Shown: positions 25,231-35,729, counted from the first letter of the stretch. The stretch: 64,000 nucleotides of DNA from Peteryoungia aggregata LMG 23059 (GCF_030814435.1 NZ_JAUSUW010000018.1:1-64000), one strand, 5' to 3'. Made by a program: numbers and translations. The notes: generated by a model from the sequence alone, not told the origin.

Positions 25231-27504
25231 TTGTCCGCTCTGTCCCGCCTCTCATTCCGGAAGTCGTTGACGCTTCTGGCCCTCGTGCCATTGTGTGCCG
25301 TGCTCGGTCTCGGCGCCATGATTGGCATCAATGCCTATGGTGACTACAAAAAGCTGCAGGAAGCCCAGGTACTTGCCGATCTCGCTCATGCAGGCGGCGA
25401 GCTGATGGTGCTCATGCCGCTGGAAACCGGACCCAACAAGGCCGAGATCCGCACGCGCGCCGATGCGACCTATGCGCGGACGATCGAGACGCTGAACGCG
25501 CTTGAGGCGCTCGGCTACAACGACCCGATTACCAAGAAGCTGCGCGGTGATCTGGAGGCGACCTATGCCCGGATGCCGGAGTATCGCCAGAAGCTTGACG
25601 CTGGCGACAAGGATCCCATCCTGCCGCTGCGCTATGCCCAACCGACGGCTTCTGCGGCCCTTGCGCTCACCCTGCGCAGCGCCAACCTGACCGACAATGT
25701 CGAGCTTTCGTCCAACATCCGCGGCCATCAGGCCCTGATGAAGGTGAACGAGGGCTATCTGGCGATCAACCGGATGGGACAATTCTACATCAGCAATGGC
25801 GGCTTCGGAAAACCCGAGGTGTTCCGTTTCTCGTCGCTCATCAACCAGATCCGATCCTTCGATGGTCCGTTCCGCGAACATGCGCGACCGGAGATCGTGG
25901 CACGCTATGACGCCTTCTTCGATACGCCGGATGGCAAGGTCGTCGCCGATCTCATCAAGCGCATGGAGAGCCTTGAGGATTATGCCGGCCCCGCCGAAGG
26001 GCTGCAGCAGTGGATCGACGTGATGACCAAGCGTCGTGAATATGTCACGGCGATCATCCAGGACAATGCCGCCTATCTGCTCTCGTCGATCGACAGCCGG
26101 GTCACCGAGGCACGCCAGCACCTTCTGACCGTTCTTGGAGCCCTTGCGCTGTTCGTGGCCGCCGTGATCGGCGTCGCCATGGCTGTCAGCCGGACATTGG
26201 CCGGATCGATCCGCCGGGTGGGGGCCTCGATGGTCGATCTCGCGCGCGGCGAAACGCAGAATTCCATTCCGTTTACCGATCGCTCTGACGAGATCGGCGA
26301 AATGGCCCGCTCGGTCGAGGTGTTCCGGGAGGCGGCGATCCGCAATGCGGAGCTCGAAGCCGAGGCGTCCCAGAACCGGGTCCGCGCCGAGCGCGAGCGG
26401 GCGGAGATGCAGGCGCGCGCCGAAGCGGATGCAGAGGAGCGCCTGACACGCGCCACGGGAACGCTTGCGGCCGGCCTCAAGCGTCTGGCCTCGGGCGACA
26501 TGATGTGCGAGATCGACGAGCAGTTTGCGCCGCAGTTCGAGGCGCTGCGCCACGACTTCAACACGTCGGTGCAGCAGCTGCGCTCCGTGCTCGTTTCGGT
26601 TGGCGGCTCTGCGCATGCGGTCAGCGGCGGCTCCGGCGAGATTTCGCATGCCTCCGATGACCTCGCCAAGCGCACCGAGCAGCAGGCGGCCTCGCTGGAG
26701 GAGACTGCAGCGGCGCTCGAAGAGATCACCTCGAACGTGACGGCCACTTCGCGGCGGACCGGCGAGGCGCGCGATATTGTCCGCACCACACGCAGCCGTG
26801 CGGAGCAGTCCGGCGTGGTGGTCGGCAATGCCGTGACCGCCATGGAGCGGATCGAGCATGCGTCGAAGCAGATCAGCCAGATCATCGGCGTGATCGACGA
26901 GATCGCCTTCCAGACCAACCTTCTGGCTTTGAATGCAGGTGTTGAAGCCGCACGTGCGGGTGAGGCCGGCAAGGGCTTTGCGGTGGTCGCCCAGGAGGTG
27001 CGCGAGCTTGCGCAGCGTTCGGCGAATGCGGCCAAGGAGATCAAGGCGCTGATCGGCAATTCGGAAGTGGCTGTCAGCGAGGGCGTGAAGCTGGTCAACG
27101 AGACTGGCGACGGCCTGACCGCAATCGCTGGGCTCGTGCAGGCGATCAACGAGCATATGGATGCGATCGCTTCTGCCGCACAGGAGCAGTCGGTCGGCCT
27201 CGGCGAGGTCAATCAGGCGGTCAACCACATGGATCAGGCGACACAGAAGAACGCCGCCATGGTCGAGGAAATGAATGCGGCGTCTGCCGGGCTGGCACAG
27301 GAGGCGGCGAGCCTTGCCGAACTGCTCCGCCAGTTCCAGACGGGACAGGAGAGCTCGGCGCCATCCCGTGGCATGTCTGCCCGGACACCCGCGCCGGCCC
27401 GCGCACAGGCTTCGGCACCCGTCTCGCCAGCCGCCCCACGCCGCTCCATGCCCGCCGTCTCCGGCAACACAGCGCTTGCCAGGGACAACTGGGAAGAATT
27501 CTGA
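25231..27504 (+). CDS. methyl-accepting chemotaxis protein
   Basis: A 757-residue chemoreceptor if the TTG at 25231 is used; GGAGGAACCACGC directly before it supports this over GTG 25174 or ATG 25198. A first membrane helix ([18 protein letters not shown]) precedes a helical periplasmic domain of about 260 residues of unclear family, possibly NIT-like, then a second helix ([20 protein letters not shown]), HAMP, and the signalling hairpin with [20 protein letters not shown]. The C-terminus is NWEEF, a match to the CheR/CheB tether pentapeptide. A terminator follows. Sensor specificity is unknown. Confidence 0.92.
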   Translation: MSALSRLSFRKSLTLLALVPLCAVLGLGAMIGINAYGDYKKLQEAQVLADLAHAGGELMVLMPLETGPNKAEIRTRADATYARTIETLNALEALGYNDPITKKLRGDLEATYARMPEYRQKLDAGDKDPILPLRYAQPTASAALALTLRSANLTDNVELSSNIRGHQALMKVNEGYLAINRMGQFYISNGGFGKPEVFRFSSLINQIRSFDGPFREHARPEIVARYDAFFDTPDGKVVADLIKRMESLEDYAGPAEGLQQWIDVMTKRREYVTAIIQDNAAYLLSSIDSRVTEARQHLLTVLGALALFVAAVIGVAMAVSRTLAGSIRRVGASMVDLARGETQNSIPFTDRSDEIGEMARSVEVFREAAIRNAELEAEASQNRVRAERERAEMQARAEADAEERLTRATGTLAAGLKRLASGDMMCEIDEQFAPQFEALRHDFNTSVQQLRSVLVSVGGSAHAVSGGSGEISHASDDLAKRTEQQAASLEETAAALEEITSNVTATSRRTGEARDIVRTTRSRAEQSGVVVGNAVTAMERIEHASKQISQIIGVIDEIAFQTNLLALNAGVEAARAGEAGKGFAVVAQEVRELAQRSANAAKEIKALIGNSEVAVSEGVKLVNETGDGLTAIAGLVQAINEHMDAIASAAQEQSVGLGEVNQAVNHMDQATQKNAAMVEEMNAASAGLAQEAASLAELLRQFQTGQESSAPSRGMSARTPAPARAQASAPVSPAAPRRSMPAVSGNTALARDNWEEF

Positions 27505-27527
27505 GCCAATTCACGCAAAACCACCAG

Positions 27528-27556
27528 GCGCCCGGATCGCAACGTCCGGGCGCTTT
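27528..27556 (+). terminator. terminator after chemoreceptor gene
   Basis: GCGCCCGGA and TCCGGGCGC form a perfect 9-bp stem with loop TCGCAACG, followed by TTTGCGTT. It lies 24 bases after the stop at 27504. Confidence 0.75.
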
Positions 27557-27869
27557 GCGTTGGGTCTGGCGCTGCGACTTGTTGCTTGACCGGTGGCGGA
27601 GTTTGAAATCGGTAGGTTGTGGGCCCGGAGGGAGCGCTCCCCATCGCTTCAGAGCCTTAGAACGCGGGCTTTCAAGGACGGGCTAGGAGGACGTTATGTC
27701 CCCCTCCTATGTCTCTGCGTGGCATATCGATGATCCGGCATTCCGTCTCGGTCAGGTCGCCTTGAACCAAAACTGCCTCCAAAAACAGTCTTGCATCATG
27801 CTTCCGCTGAATTGGGCATCCACTCGCGTCAACAGGGTCCGAGATTGCTCGTCCCCTGTTGCTGCCAGA
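27557..27869. other. intergenic boundary between core-like and polysaccharide regions
   Basis: A 313-base stretch with no gene I can support. Base composition drops here from GC-rich to more balanced, marking the left border of the accessory locus. No integrase, tRNA or direct repeat was recognised. Confidence 0.4.
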
Positions 27870-28790
27870 TCACTGCTTTCCCAGAGCCATCTTTTGCGCG
27901 CTCGACATTCCGTCGCGCCAAAACCTCGCGAAGCTGACAGGTTTATGCAGTCGAGCCTGGCACGCCGAAGTGAATTGATACATGATGACCACTCTTCTCT
28001 GCTCTTCAACTCGGCTGCCCAGATGGAAGCATCGCGAGGTGTCTATGAACACCGAACGACCGGCTGGACCTGAGATCGCGATTGAGCGGTCTGTACCGAT
28101 CAGTTGCTCTACAACTTCGTCTTTGACGCGATAATCGATCCCCCTCTGCCCATAATTTATGGCCGCGCTGATTTTGTCCGAATCGGGTGCCGACAAGAAT
28201 GTGAAGGGTCCATTTTTCGGACTGACGTCGTCGACGTTAATGAACAGCTTGCAGTGTTGGAACGGCAGGTCAGCATTGTCCAAGTGGAACAACTGACTCG
28301 ATCGGGCCTGCGCCATACCACCCGGTGGTGGTAAGCTGACCAGGACCTTGACCGCAGTCAGAAGGGGAACAAACTTGCAGTACTCGCTCGCCACATCGAG
28401 GACATTGCTCTGCAATGCGAAATCAACCAGCAGCCGGTGTTGAAAGTTGTCCTGGCCGGGCTTGTAGACGTTAATGAGGAAGGGTTTCGTTTCTCGCCCT
28501 TCGTCGATCAAGTCCTGTCGGGATGCGACCAGAGCTTTTGCGACCTTGACTACTTCAGATGTATCAAGGTTCGGGTCGATATGGTAACCGGTCTCGTTGA
28601 GCGCATGCACTGCCGCTTCTGCCTTAGGACTGCCACCGACAAAGGCTTTTTCACGCCGCCTTTGGTCTGCCCCGTCTGTTAGACGATTAATGAATTTGGC
28701 AATCTTCTGTGTTCTCGTGCCGCCAAGCCACTCGTTTTCGTTTCTATGGAGCAGCTTGCTCGCCCGATTTCTGATCTTTTCTGACAACAT
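27870..28790 (-). CDS. phytanoyl-CoA dioxygenase (PhyH)-like Fe(II)/2-oxoglutarate oxygenase
   Basis: A 306-residue protein whose central part fits the PhyH fold. Iron ligands are visible as HLD in QLFHLDNADLPF and the distal His in SRCFHLGSRVEE, with the downstream Arg (EEQRRVVIMYQF) that would bind 2-oxoglutarate. KLFINVDDVSPKNGPFTFL between them is the typical strand pair. Such enzymes hydroxylate small molecules or glycan precursors; here the substrate is unknown, though the position at the edge of a polysaccharide locus suggests tailoring of a surface molecule. ATG at 28790 is preferred to TTG at 28796; ACAGG lies upstream. Confidence 0.78.
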   Translation of the reverse strand: MLSEKIRNRASKLLHRNENEWLGGTRTQKIAKFINRLTDGADQRRREKAFVGGSPKAEAAVHALNETGYHIDPNLDTSEVVKVAKALVASRQDLIDEGRETKPFLINVYKPGQDNFQHRLLVDFALQSNVLDVASEYCKFVPLLTAVKVLVSLPPPGGMAQARSSQLFHLDNADLPFQHCKLFINVDDVSPKNGPFTFLSAPDSDKISAAINYGQRGIDYRVKDEVVEQLIGTDRSIAISGPAGRSVFIDTSRCFHLGSRVEEQRRVVIMYQFTSACQARLHKPVSFARFWRDGMSSAQKMALGKQ

Positions 28791-29143
28791 GTTCAAACCT
28801 GTGCTCCTTTGTCTCCATCGGACAAACCTTTAGTTGGTCCCTGGGCGTTTGGGTAGGTGGCCCAATCTTTGCCACCCGGTTCAGGTGAGGCACCTGTGAA
28901 TGGAAGTGAGTACCGCTGATGGTGCTTCCATTCGTCTTGGCACGAAGCACTCGCGGTGCCGTATCGGCATTCAGGATTTGCAGGGTTCTGTCGACGAGGC
29001 AAAGCCCTCGAATGATGGATGTGCGACATGTATCACCATCCGTCTCATTTCTCCGGGCTGTGGGCTGAGTGAAATTCTGGGCTACTTCTCTGAGAGCAAG
29101 TGCTATCTGGTAGCAAATTCACATCATGCAGGCTGTTTCTTCG
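28791..29143. other. divergent intergenic region
   Basis: A 353-base gap between the PhyH-like gene and the acyltransferase gene, which should hold both promoters. I see CAGGTG-AGG-CACCTG near 28,883 as a small palindrome but no gene, no clear promoter pair and no JUMPstart/ops element. Confidence 0.35.
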
Positions 29144-31006
29144 ATGTCGCTCCAATACAGACCTGAGATTGATGGATTGCGTGCGATCGCCGTCTCTTCA
29201 GTCCTTATCTACCACGCAGAATTCCAGTTCGGGCAGGATACTCTACTCGAAGGAGGATTTTTGGGTGTCGATATTTTTTTCGTGCTCAGTGGCTATTTGA
29301 TCTCCAGGATCATTTTTTCAGCGCTTCTTACAGGGAACTCCCTGTCCATTGTGGATTTCTATGATCGAAGAATCAGGAGAATCCTGCCGGCGCTGCTAGT
29401 CGTCATAATAGTATCAACCCCATTGGCGTGGATCTTGCTGGCCCCTTCTGATTTGGAGGAGTTTGCAGGAAGTATCGTGTCTTCGATATTCTCGTATTCC
29501 AATATTTTTTTCTATTTTTCTACAACGGAATATGGTTCTGACAGTTCGCTATTGAAGCCATTCATGCATACATGGAGTCTGAGTGTCGAAGAGCAGTTCT
29601 ATCTATTTTTCCCGTTGATTGCTATTTGGATATATAAAGGCTCCAACATCCGGGCTTTGACGACTTATGCATTCATCATTGTCTCTTCTTTGGGTGTTTC
29701 GCATTTTCTATTGTTTTTTGATACCAGTCTGAACTTTTTCATTTCTGTCACGCGTTTTTGGGAGCTTGCGGTCGGGTCCTTGCTCGCTTTTTACGAGCTG
29801 CGGTGGCGTACCGTTCACGGTCACTCCTGGATCGGCGCCGTAGGTTTCGCCTTGGTGCTGCTGTCTATTGCCAGTTTCAGTGCCTCAACTCCGCATCCTT
29901 CGGTGTTGACTGCTGTCCCGGTGCTTGGCGTGGCGTTGGTTTTGCTTTTCGGTTCATCCGCCACACCACTGGGGCGCATTCTGTCGATCGCTCCGCTCAG
30001 ATGGATCGGCTTGGTCAGCTACTCGGCCTACTTGTGGCACTTCCCGTTGATGGCGTTTGGCAGGATTGCATTCCCCAATGCGACCAACATTGACAAGTTG
30101 CTCTGGATTGCGATGACATTTTTCCTTGCTGTCTTGACTTACTTTGCGATTGAGGTGCCCTTTCGCAATCGACGGCTGATGTCCGCCTCGCGCGTTTATC
30201 CCGTGCTTGCAATCCAGGTTGCGCTTATTCTTGGTGGTGCAATTCTGGTTGATGCCAGATCCGGATTTCCTGAGAGGGTCCCGGACCAGGTTCGGCAGGA
30301 GAATTTCGATGATAGGGTTCGCTATCAGTCTGACTTTCAGAGATGCCACAAGCTCGCTGCCATGACGGGACCGGCCGATCAGGCATTTTGCAAGTGGGGA
30401 AATTTTCCGTCAAATGTCTACCTGGTTGGTGATAGCCACATGGTTGCCCTCGCCTTTGACTTGCGAGCCAAATTGTTGGCTCGGGGGCAAAATCTCATTC
30501 TGATGACACGTCCTGGCAGCGCATTCGGGAAAAATCCTCAGCTCGACAAGATGAGAATGACCCAGTTGGCGCGTGCTAGGAATGATGTCGTTATACTCGG
30601 TGGTTACCTGCACCGCGAGAGTGACGAATTTTTTGAGGGTAATCGCTCTGCATACGAAGAACTTGTTTCTGATCTTCTCTCACGGGGTAACAAAGTTGTT
30701 TTCGTTTATCCTATTCCATCAACATATATAAATCGCGCCAGCTTGTTCCAGGAGTATGTGGTCAATGGCTATCTCAAGGATGTGAAGTCGTCGAGGAATG
30801 ACTTTGAAAATTCAGCGAGAAAAGCCTACAGATTTCTGGATGGTCTGGGCGGTGTGAATGTCTATCGCGTCTACCCCGAGAGTGTTCTGTGTGATGATCT
30901 TTTTTGTTATGGAATTAGAGGTAATGAAATATTGATCAGTGATTTTGACCATCCTTCGACGGTTGCATCAGGTTTTATTAACGACCAATTGCTTTTGAAG
31001 TTGTAA
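29144..31006 (+). CDS. acyltransferase 3 with C-terminal SGNH domain (OafA-like)
   Basis: A 620-residue protein of the OafA type that transfers acetyl groups to surface glycans. The N-terminal acyltransferase-3 domain (about 1-350, ten or eleven helices) has YRPEIDGLRAIAV, the catalytic His in LIYHAEF, GVDIFFVLSGYLI and TWSLSVEEQFYL. A linker helix leads to an SGNH hydrolase-like domain with the Ser motif VYLVGDSHMVAL and the Asp/His pair in SDFDHPS. A two-domain layout of this sort normally moves acetyl-CoA-derived acetyl across the membrane and onto sugar. Low-GC codon use differs from region 1. Confidence 0.9.
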   Translation: MSLQYRPEIDGLRAIAVSSVLIYHAEFQFGQDTLLEGGFLGVDIFFVLSGYLISRIIFSALLTGNSLSIVDFYDRRIRRILPALLVVIIVSTPLAWILLAPSDLEEFAGSIVSSIFSYSNIFFYFSTTEYGSDSSLLKPFMHTWSLSVEEQFYLFFPLIAIWIYKGSNIRALTTYAFIIVSSLGVSHFLLFFDTSLNFFISVTRFWELAVGSLLAFYELRWRTVHGHSWIGAVGFALVLLSIASFSASTPHPSVLTAVPVLGVALVLLFGSSATPLGRILSIAPLRWIGLVSYSAYLWHFPLMAFGRIAFPNATNIDKLLWIAMTFFLAVLTYFAIEVPFRNRRLMSASRVYPVLAIQVALILGGAILVDARSGFPERVPDQVRQENFDDRVRYQSDFQRCHKLAAMTGPADQAFCKWGNFPSNVYLVGDSHMVALAFDLRAKLLARGQNLILMTRPGSAFGKNPQLDKMRMTQLARARNDVVILGGYLHRESDEFFEGNRSAYEELVSDLLSRGNKVVFVYPIPSTYINRASLFQEYVVNGYLKDVKSSRNDFENSARKAYRFLDGLGGVNVYRVYPESVLCDDLFCYGIRGNEILISDFDHPSTVASGFINDQLLLKL

Positions 31007-31222
31007 TGAGCGCAAATTATATTTTCTTGTATTGTTTTCCTGGGTGTGTGTTTTTTTTGTATTTCATTTTTTTGTTTTGTAAAAATCGTTGCGTTCGTGA
31101 AGGCTCGAGGTGGAAGTGCTTGGGTTGCCTTGCGTTCGTCACTGCAGATTGACGGCAGAAGCCAGGTTCAATAGCAAAGGCTGGAGCAGGGAGAACTCAA
31201 GCAGCTTGTCAGGATTTGCGGT
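31007..31222 (+). other. AT-rich leader of the rhamnose operon
   Basis: A 216-base gap; its first 75 bases are strikingly T-rich on the plus strand (for example GTGTTTTTTTTGTATTTC). It may combine termination of the acyltransferase gene with promoter DNA for rfbB. No hairpin stands out. Confidence 0.4.
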
Positions 31223-32290
31223 ATGACGATATTGGTGACCGGCGGTGCCGGCTTCATTGGGAGCAATTTTGTTCTGGACTGGCTGGCCCACACCGATGAG
31301 CCGGTGGTCAATGTGGACAAGCTTACCTATGCCGGCAATCTTCGGAACCTCAGTGCGCTAGAGGGGGACGCGCGGCACTTCTTTCTGCGTGAGGATATAT
31401 GCGATGGTTCACGGATGCTGGATATCATCGCCACACACAGACCAAGAGCTGTCATCAATTTTGCGGCGGAGTCCCATGTAGATCGGTCGATCGCGGGCCC
31501 GGAAGAGTTTATCCAAACCAATGTGGTCGGCTGTTTTCGGCTCTTGGAGGCTGTCCGCGAAGCATCCAATGGATTCTCCGACGCGTGGATGTCGAGTTTC
31601 AGATTTGTGCAGGTGTCGACCGATGAGGTCTATGGTAGCCTCACTCCTTCGGCGCCCGCGTTCTCAGAAGCGAACCGATTTGAGCCCAACAGTCCTTATT
31701 CAGCGTCCAAAGCGGCCGCGGATCATCTTGCACGGGCCTACTGGCATACCTACGGTTTGCCGACAGTTACCACCAATTGCTCAAACAATTACGGTCCGTT
31801 CCATTTTCCTGAAAAGTTGATTCCGCTTTGCATCAACAATGCGCTGGCTGGCCTTCCTTTGCCTCTCTATGGAGACGGTCGCCAGGTCCGGGATTGGCTC
31901 TTCGTCCGGGATCATTGCGCCGCCCTGAGGGTCGTGCTCGAGAGGGGGATTCCAGGAGAAACCTATAATATCGGCGGAAAGGCGGAAGTCACAAACCTTG
32001 AGGTTGTGCAAATGATTTGTGACATCCTCGATGAATTGCGCCCTGATCCCTTATCTGGCTCATACCGGCGTCTCATCACGTTCGTGAAAGATCGCCCCGG
32101 ACACGACCGCCGCTATGCGATTGATGCATCAAAGATCGAGTCACAGCTGGGCTGGTATCCTCGCGTTGCTTTCAGAGACGGGCTCCGGCAGACGATAGAA
32201 TGGTATCTGGACAATGAGGATTGGGTGTCGGGCATTACGAGCGGTGCATATAGGGACTGGATCAGGCGACAATATGGGTCGGGCGAATGA
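31223..32290 (+). CDS. rfbB: dTDP-glucose 4,6-dehydratase
   Basis: A 355-residue short-chain dehydrogenase that makes dTDP-4-keto-6-deoxyglucose, the second step of dTDP-L-rhamnose synthesis. It shows the NAD motif GGAGFIGSNFV, the catalytic Tyr/Lys in YSASKAAADH, the Asp-Glu pair in VSTDEVYGSL, NFAAESHVDRSI and the substrate motif NNYGPFHFPEKLIP. Length is normal. AGGA lies upstream of the ATG. It starts a four-gene rhamnose block; its stop overlaps the start of rfbD by 4 bases. Confidence 0.97.
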   Translation: MTILVTGGAGFIGSNFVLDWLAHTDEPVVNVDKLTYAGNLRNLSALEGDARHFFLREDICDGSRMLDIIATHRPRAVINFAAESHVDRSIAGPEEFIQTNVVGCFRLLEAVREASNGFSDAWMSSFRFVQVSTDEVYGSLTPSAPAFSEANRFEPNSPYSASKAAADHLARAYWHTYGLPTVTTNCSNNYGPFHFPEKLIPLCINNALAGLPLPLYGDGRQVRDWLFVRDHCAALRVVLERGIPGETYNIGGKAEVTNLEVVQMICDILDELRPDPLSGSYRRLITFVKDRPGHDRRYAIDASKIESQLGWYPRVAFRDGLRQTIEWYLDNEDWVSGITSGAYRDWIRRQYGSGE

Positions 32291-33183
32291 AGATCCTGCT
32301 GCTTGGACGAGACGGTCAGGTCGGATTCGAATTGCGACGGGCTCTCGCGCCTTTGGGCGACGTGGTGGCAGTCGGGCGACTTACCTGTGACTTCGAAAAT
32401 GAGGAGGACATCAAGCGCACAATCAACGCTGTAGGTCCTGACGTTATCGTCAATGCGGCTGCGTTCACCAAGGTTGATCTTGCTGAGCGTGAAACGCAGA
32501 GGGCCTATGCCATAAATTCGGAAGCTGTCAGCCTTATCGGCCGTGAAGCAGCGCAGATTGGAGCGCTTGTAGTCCACTATTCGACCGACTATGTTTTCGA
32601 TGGTCTATCAACCGAGGCATATCGGGAAAACTCGGCGGCCAATCCTCTGGGAACCTATGGCAAGAGCAAGCTTGAGGGCGAGCGGCGCTTGGCGGAAAGT
32701 GGGGCTCAGCATCTCATCTTCAGAACGAGTTGGGTCTATGGTCTGCACGGGGGCAATTTTGCAAAGACCATTCTCAAGTTAGCCCGCGAAAGAGAAGAAT
32801 TAAGCGTCGTCTCGGACCAGTTCGGCGCCCCCACGTCGGCGTGCCTTATCGCTGATGTGACAGCCCACGCTCTCGTCCGGACCAAAGCGCGACCGTCGCT
32901 GCAAGGACTTTATCACCTGACAGCAAGTGGGTCTACGAATTGGCACGCTTACGCCTGTCGCCTTGTTGAAAAGGCGCGTGCGGCAGGGCTGCCTCTCCGC
33001 GTTGACGTCGGCGGAATCCGCAGTGTGTCCTCTCTTGAATATGCGACGGTCGCGCGTAGGCCGGCGAATTCGCTCCTGGATACGAGCAAGCTTTGTCAAG
33101 CTTTCCAGTTCAGGCTTCCGGCCTGGACGGATGGTGTCGATTATTTCCTCGAGCAGTTCATCGGTGATCATGTCACAGCGTAA
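32287..33183 (+). CDS. rfbD: dTDP-4-dehydrorhamnose reductase
   Basis: A 298-residue reductase that completes dTDP-L-rhamnose. It begins with the nucleotide motif [14 protein letters not shown], and has [21 protein letters not shown], the Tyr/Lys motif YGKSKLEGE, and [18 protein letters not shown]. All are characteristic of RmlD. The start overlaps the rfbB stop (ATGA) and its end overlaps rfbA by 14 bases. Confidence 0.96.
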   Translation: MKILLLGRDGQVGFELRRALAPLGDVVAVGRLTCDFENEEDIKRTINAVGPDVIVNAAAFTKVDLAERETQRAYAINSEAVSLIGREAAQIGALVVHYSTDYVFDGLSTEAYRENSAANPLGTYGKSKLEGERRLAESGAQHLIFRTSWVYGLHGGNFAKTILKLAREREELSVVSDQFGAPTSACLIADVTAHALVRTKARPSLQGLYHLTASGSTNWHAYACRLVEKARAAGLPLRVDVGGIRSVSSLEYATVARRPANSLLDTSKLCQAFQFRLPAWTDGVDYFLEQFIGDHVTA

Positions 33184-34054
33184 AGGTATAGTACTTGCCG
33201 GAGGATCTGGCACCCGACTTCACCCGGCGACCATTGCTGTGTCCAAGCAGCTTTTACCCGTGTATGACAAGCCGATGATATACTATCCTCTGTCGACGCT
33301 TATGCTCGCGGGGATCAGGGAAATACTGATAATCTCGACTCCGCAAGACACGCCGCGCTTCCGGCAACTGTTGGGAGATGGTCGTCAATGGGGGGTGCGC
33401 TTTGAATATGCCGTGCAGCCCAGTCCCGGTGGACTTGCGCAGGCTTTCACTATCGGGCGTGAATTCCTCGGGGGATCCCATTCGGTTCTGATCCTGGGGG
33501 ACAACATCTTCTATGGTCACGACCTCGCGAGGGAGCTTCGTGTCGCGGAACGATCGAATGAAGGAGCCCGGATTTTCGCTTATCACGTCCACGACCCTGC
33601 ACGGTATGGTGTGGTCGAATTCGGGCCGGATGGACAAGCCATGAGTTTGGAAGAGAAGCCTCTGAAGCCGAAATCAAATTATGCGGTTACCGGATTATAC
33701 TTCTATGATGGTCAAGCGCCCGACATCGCCATGACGTTGCAACCCTCGGCGCGCGGCGAACTCGAAATCACGGATCTCAATAAAAGGTACCTAGAGCAGG
33801 GCCAGCTTAATGTGCAAGTTTTGGGCCGCGGCCACGCCTGGCTTGATACCGGCACTCACGACAGTCTTCTGGATGCCAGCCAGTTTATTGCAACTATAGA
33901 AAAGCGCCAGGGTTTGAAAATCGCCTGTCCTGAGGAAATAGCATTCCGAATGGGGTGGATCAGTGCCCCCGAACTGGAGCAATTGGCGTCGTCTTTGCAC
34001 AAGACATCTTACGGCGAGTATCTGCTCAAAATACTGAACGAGCCGGTTTTCTGA
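33170..34054 (+). CDS. rfbA: glucose-1-phosphate thymidylyltransferase
   Basis: A 294-residue nucleotidyltransferase that forms dTDP-glucose, the first step of the rhamnose pathway. The signature [16 protein letters not shown], with [17 protein letters not shown], is diagnostic, as are [12 protein letters not shown] and [20 protein letters not shown]. The start at 33170 ([12 protein letters not shown]) lies inside the end of rfbD; a longer frame from 32927 is an artefact of rfbD sequence. The stop shares bases with the rfbC start (TGATG). Confidence 0.97.
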   Translation: MSQRKGIVLAGGSGTRLHPATIAVSKQLLPVYDKPMIYYPLSTLMLAGIREILIISTPQDTPRFRQLLGDGRQWGVRFEYAVQPSPGGLAQAFTIGREFLGGSHSVLILGDNIFYGHDLARELRVAERSNEGARIFAYHVHDPARYGVVEFGPDGQAMSLEEKPLKPKSNYAVTGLYFYDGQAPDIAMTLQPSARGELEITDLNKRYLEQGQLNVQVLGRGHAWLDTGTHDSLLDASQFIATIEKRQGLKIACPEEIAFRMGWISAPELEQLASSLHKTSYGEYLLKILNEPVF

Positions 34055-34623
34055 TGAGAGCTTATCGCACCCGCATTCACGACGTCATGGTATTCGAGCC
34101 CACCGTTTTTGAGGATGGGCGCGGATACTTCTTCGAGAGCTTCAACGAGCAACGGTTCAAAGAGGCGACCGGCGAACCCATTGCTTTCGTTCAGGACAAC
34201 CAATCCCGAAGCGGGAGAGGGGTGTTGCGCGGCCTTCACTTTCAGGTGGCGCCGAAAGCGCAAGGCAAGCTTGTCCGGGTGCTGTCTGGCGAGATCTTTG
34301 ATGTCGCGGTTGATCTTCGTCGCGATTCATCCAGCTTCGGATCGTGGGTCGGCGAAGTGCTGTCCTCTGAAAACAGAAAGCAACTGTGGATCCCCGCCGG
34401 TTTCGCTCATGGTTTTCAGGTGCTCAGCGACGTGGCCGACGTGTTTTACAAGGCAACAGACTTCTATTCGCCGAAACACGAGCGCTCGATTCGTTGGGAC
34501 GACAGAGACCTCGCCATTCAGTGGCCGGACCGGCAGCTCCCGAATGTGTCTGAGAAAGACGCGTGTGCGCCGTCCTTTTCTGAATATGTCGCCCATTCTG
34601 CGTCCTCTGAAAATCTACCCTAA
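34054..34623 (+). CDS. rfbC: dTDP-4-dehydrorhamnose 3,5-epimerase
   Basis: A 189-residue cupin-fold epimerase that acts between RfbB and RfbD. Characteristic motifs are FEDGRGYFFESFNEQRF, FVQDNQSRSGRGVLRGLHFQ (with the catalytic His) and IPAGFAHGFQVLSDVADVFY. The ATG at 34054 overlaps the rfbA stop. A weak hairpin follows the stop, so this may close the first transcription unit of the locus. The order B-D-A-C is one of the common rhamnose gene orders. Confidence 0.96.
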   Translation: MRAYRTRIHDVMVFEPTVFEDGRGYFFESFNEQRFKEATGEPIAFVQDNQSRSGRGVLRGLHFQVAPKAQGKLVRVLSGEIFDVAVDLRRDSSSFGSWVGEVLSSENRKQLWIPAGFAHGFQVLSDVADVFYKATDFYSPKHERSIRWDDRDLAIQWPDRQLPNVSEKDACAPSFSEYVAHSASSENLP

Positions 34624-34630
34624 TGCTCCT

Positions 34631-34650
34631 AGCGCCCAGGTAGGGCGCTT
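34631..34650 (+). terminator. possible terminator after rfbC
   Basis: AGCGCCC and GGGCGCT form a perfect 7-bp stem with loop AGGTA, 7 bases after the rfbC stop. Only TTGCTT follows, so termination may be partial. Confidence 0.45.
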
Positions 34651-34715
34651 GCTTCAGGTCTCGATTGGACGCTATACCCAGCGCGAACCGCAGATACGGT
34701 TCCCAGGAGTGATTT

Positions 34716-35729
34716 ATGAAGGTATTGGTCACCGGCGCAGCAGGCTTCATCGGCTCCGCGCTGTCGCAAAGATTGCTCGAGCGCGGCGATACGGTTATCG
34801 GTTTCGACAATCATAACGACTACTATGATCCCTTAATCAAAGATGCGAGGGTCAGTCGAAATCTGAAGCACGGAAATTACGCTCATGTAAGGGCCGATCT
34901 CGCGGACAAGGCAGCAGTCGACTCCTGTTTTACCGAATATCGGCCTAGCCGTGTAGTAAATCTCGCCGCCCAAGCGGGGGTCAGGTATTCGATTGACAAT
35001 CCCCTGGTGTATGCCCAGAGCAACATTACGGGATTTCTGCATGTCCTGGAGGCTTGCCGACACGGCGAAGTGGATCATCTCGTCTACGCCTCAAGCTCGA
35101 GCGTATATGGCGCGAATACTTCGATGCCTTTTTCTGTTCACGACAACGTCGACCATCCGCTGTCGCTCTATGCGGCCAGCAAGAAGGCGAATGAGTTGAT
35201 GGCGCATTGCTACAGCCATTTGTATCATCTTCCGACGACGGGACTGCGCTTCTTCACCGTTTATGGACCATGGGGGCGTCCGGACATGGCGCTTTTCAAG
35301 TTCACCCAGGCGATTGTGGAGGGCAGGCCAATCCAAGTGTTCAACCACGGTCAACATCGACGAGACTTCACCTACATAGATGACATTGTTGAAGGCATCG
35401 TTCGAGTGCTGGATAGCCCGGCTTGCCCAAACTCGGATTGGGACGGGTCTTCCCCAGACCCTGGGACAAGTGCTGCTCCCTGGCGGGTCTACAACATTGG
35501 CAACAGTTCCCCGGTCCATCTCATGGATTACATCAGCGCGCTCGAAGTGGCCTTAGGCAAGAAGGCTGATATAGAGTATCTCCCTCTGCAGCCTGGCGAT
35601 GTTCCGGATACCTATGCCGACGTTACCGATCTCGCAAACGACTTTGGCTATCGCCCGACTACGACTGTGGCCGAGGGGGTTGCAAGTTTCGTGCACTGGT
35701 ATCTCGACTACTTCGGAGTGAAGCAATGA
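34716..35729 (+). CDS. NAD-dependent epimerase, UDP-glucuronate 4-epimerase-like
   Basis: A 337-residue SDR epimerase close to the LpsL/Cap1J group, which interconverts UDP-glucuronate and UDP-galacturonate. It has [17 protein letters not shown], the group-specific [32 protein letters not shown], the Tyr/Lys motif [13 protein letters not shown], and [31 protein letters not shown] precedes the ATG. Its stop overlaps the next dehydrogenase by 4 bases. It would supply a uronic acid for the polymer. Confidence 0.92.
   Translation: MKVLVTGAAGFIGSALSQRLLERGDTVIGFDNHNDYYDPLIKDARVSRNLKHGNYAHVRADLADKAAVDSCFTEYRPSRVVNLAAQAGVRYSIDNPLVYAQSNITGFLHVLEACRHGEVDHLVYASSSSVYGANTSMPFSVHDNVDHPLSLYAASKKANELMAHCYSHLYHLPTTGLRFFTVYGPWGRPDMALFKFTQAIVEGRPIQVFNHGQHRRDFTYIDDIVEGIVRVLDSPACPNSDWDGSSPDPGTSAAPWRVYNIGNSSPVHLMDYISALEVALGKKADIEYLPLQPGDVPDTYADVTDLANDFGYRPTTTVAEGVASFVHWYLDYFGVKQ

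Noticed and set aside
25252-27228. 658-codon minus-strand frame opposite the second chemoreceptor gene
   Set aside because: Shadow of the receptor gene; its composition is Arg/His/Gly-rich without domains.
31007-31222. JUMPstart/ops element before the rhamnose genes
   Set aside because: The GGCGGTAGC core is absent in this leader and in the gap at 28,791-29,143.
32927-33169. N-terminal extension of rfbA into rfbD
   Set aside because: RfbA family proteins begin right at the KGIVLAGG motif, so the ATG at 33170 is the start.
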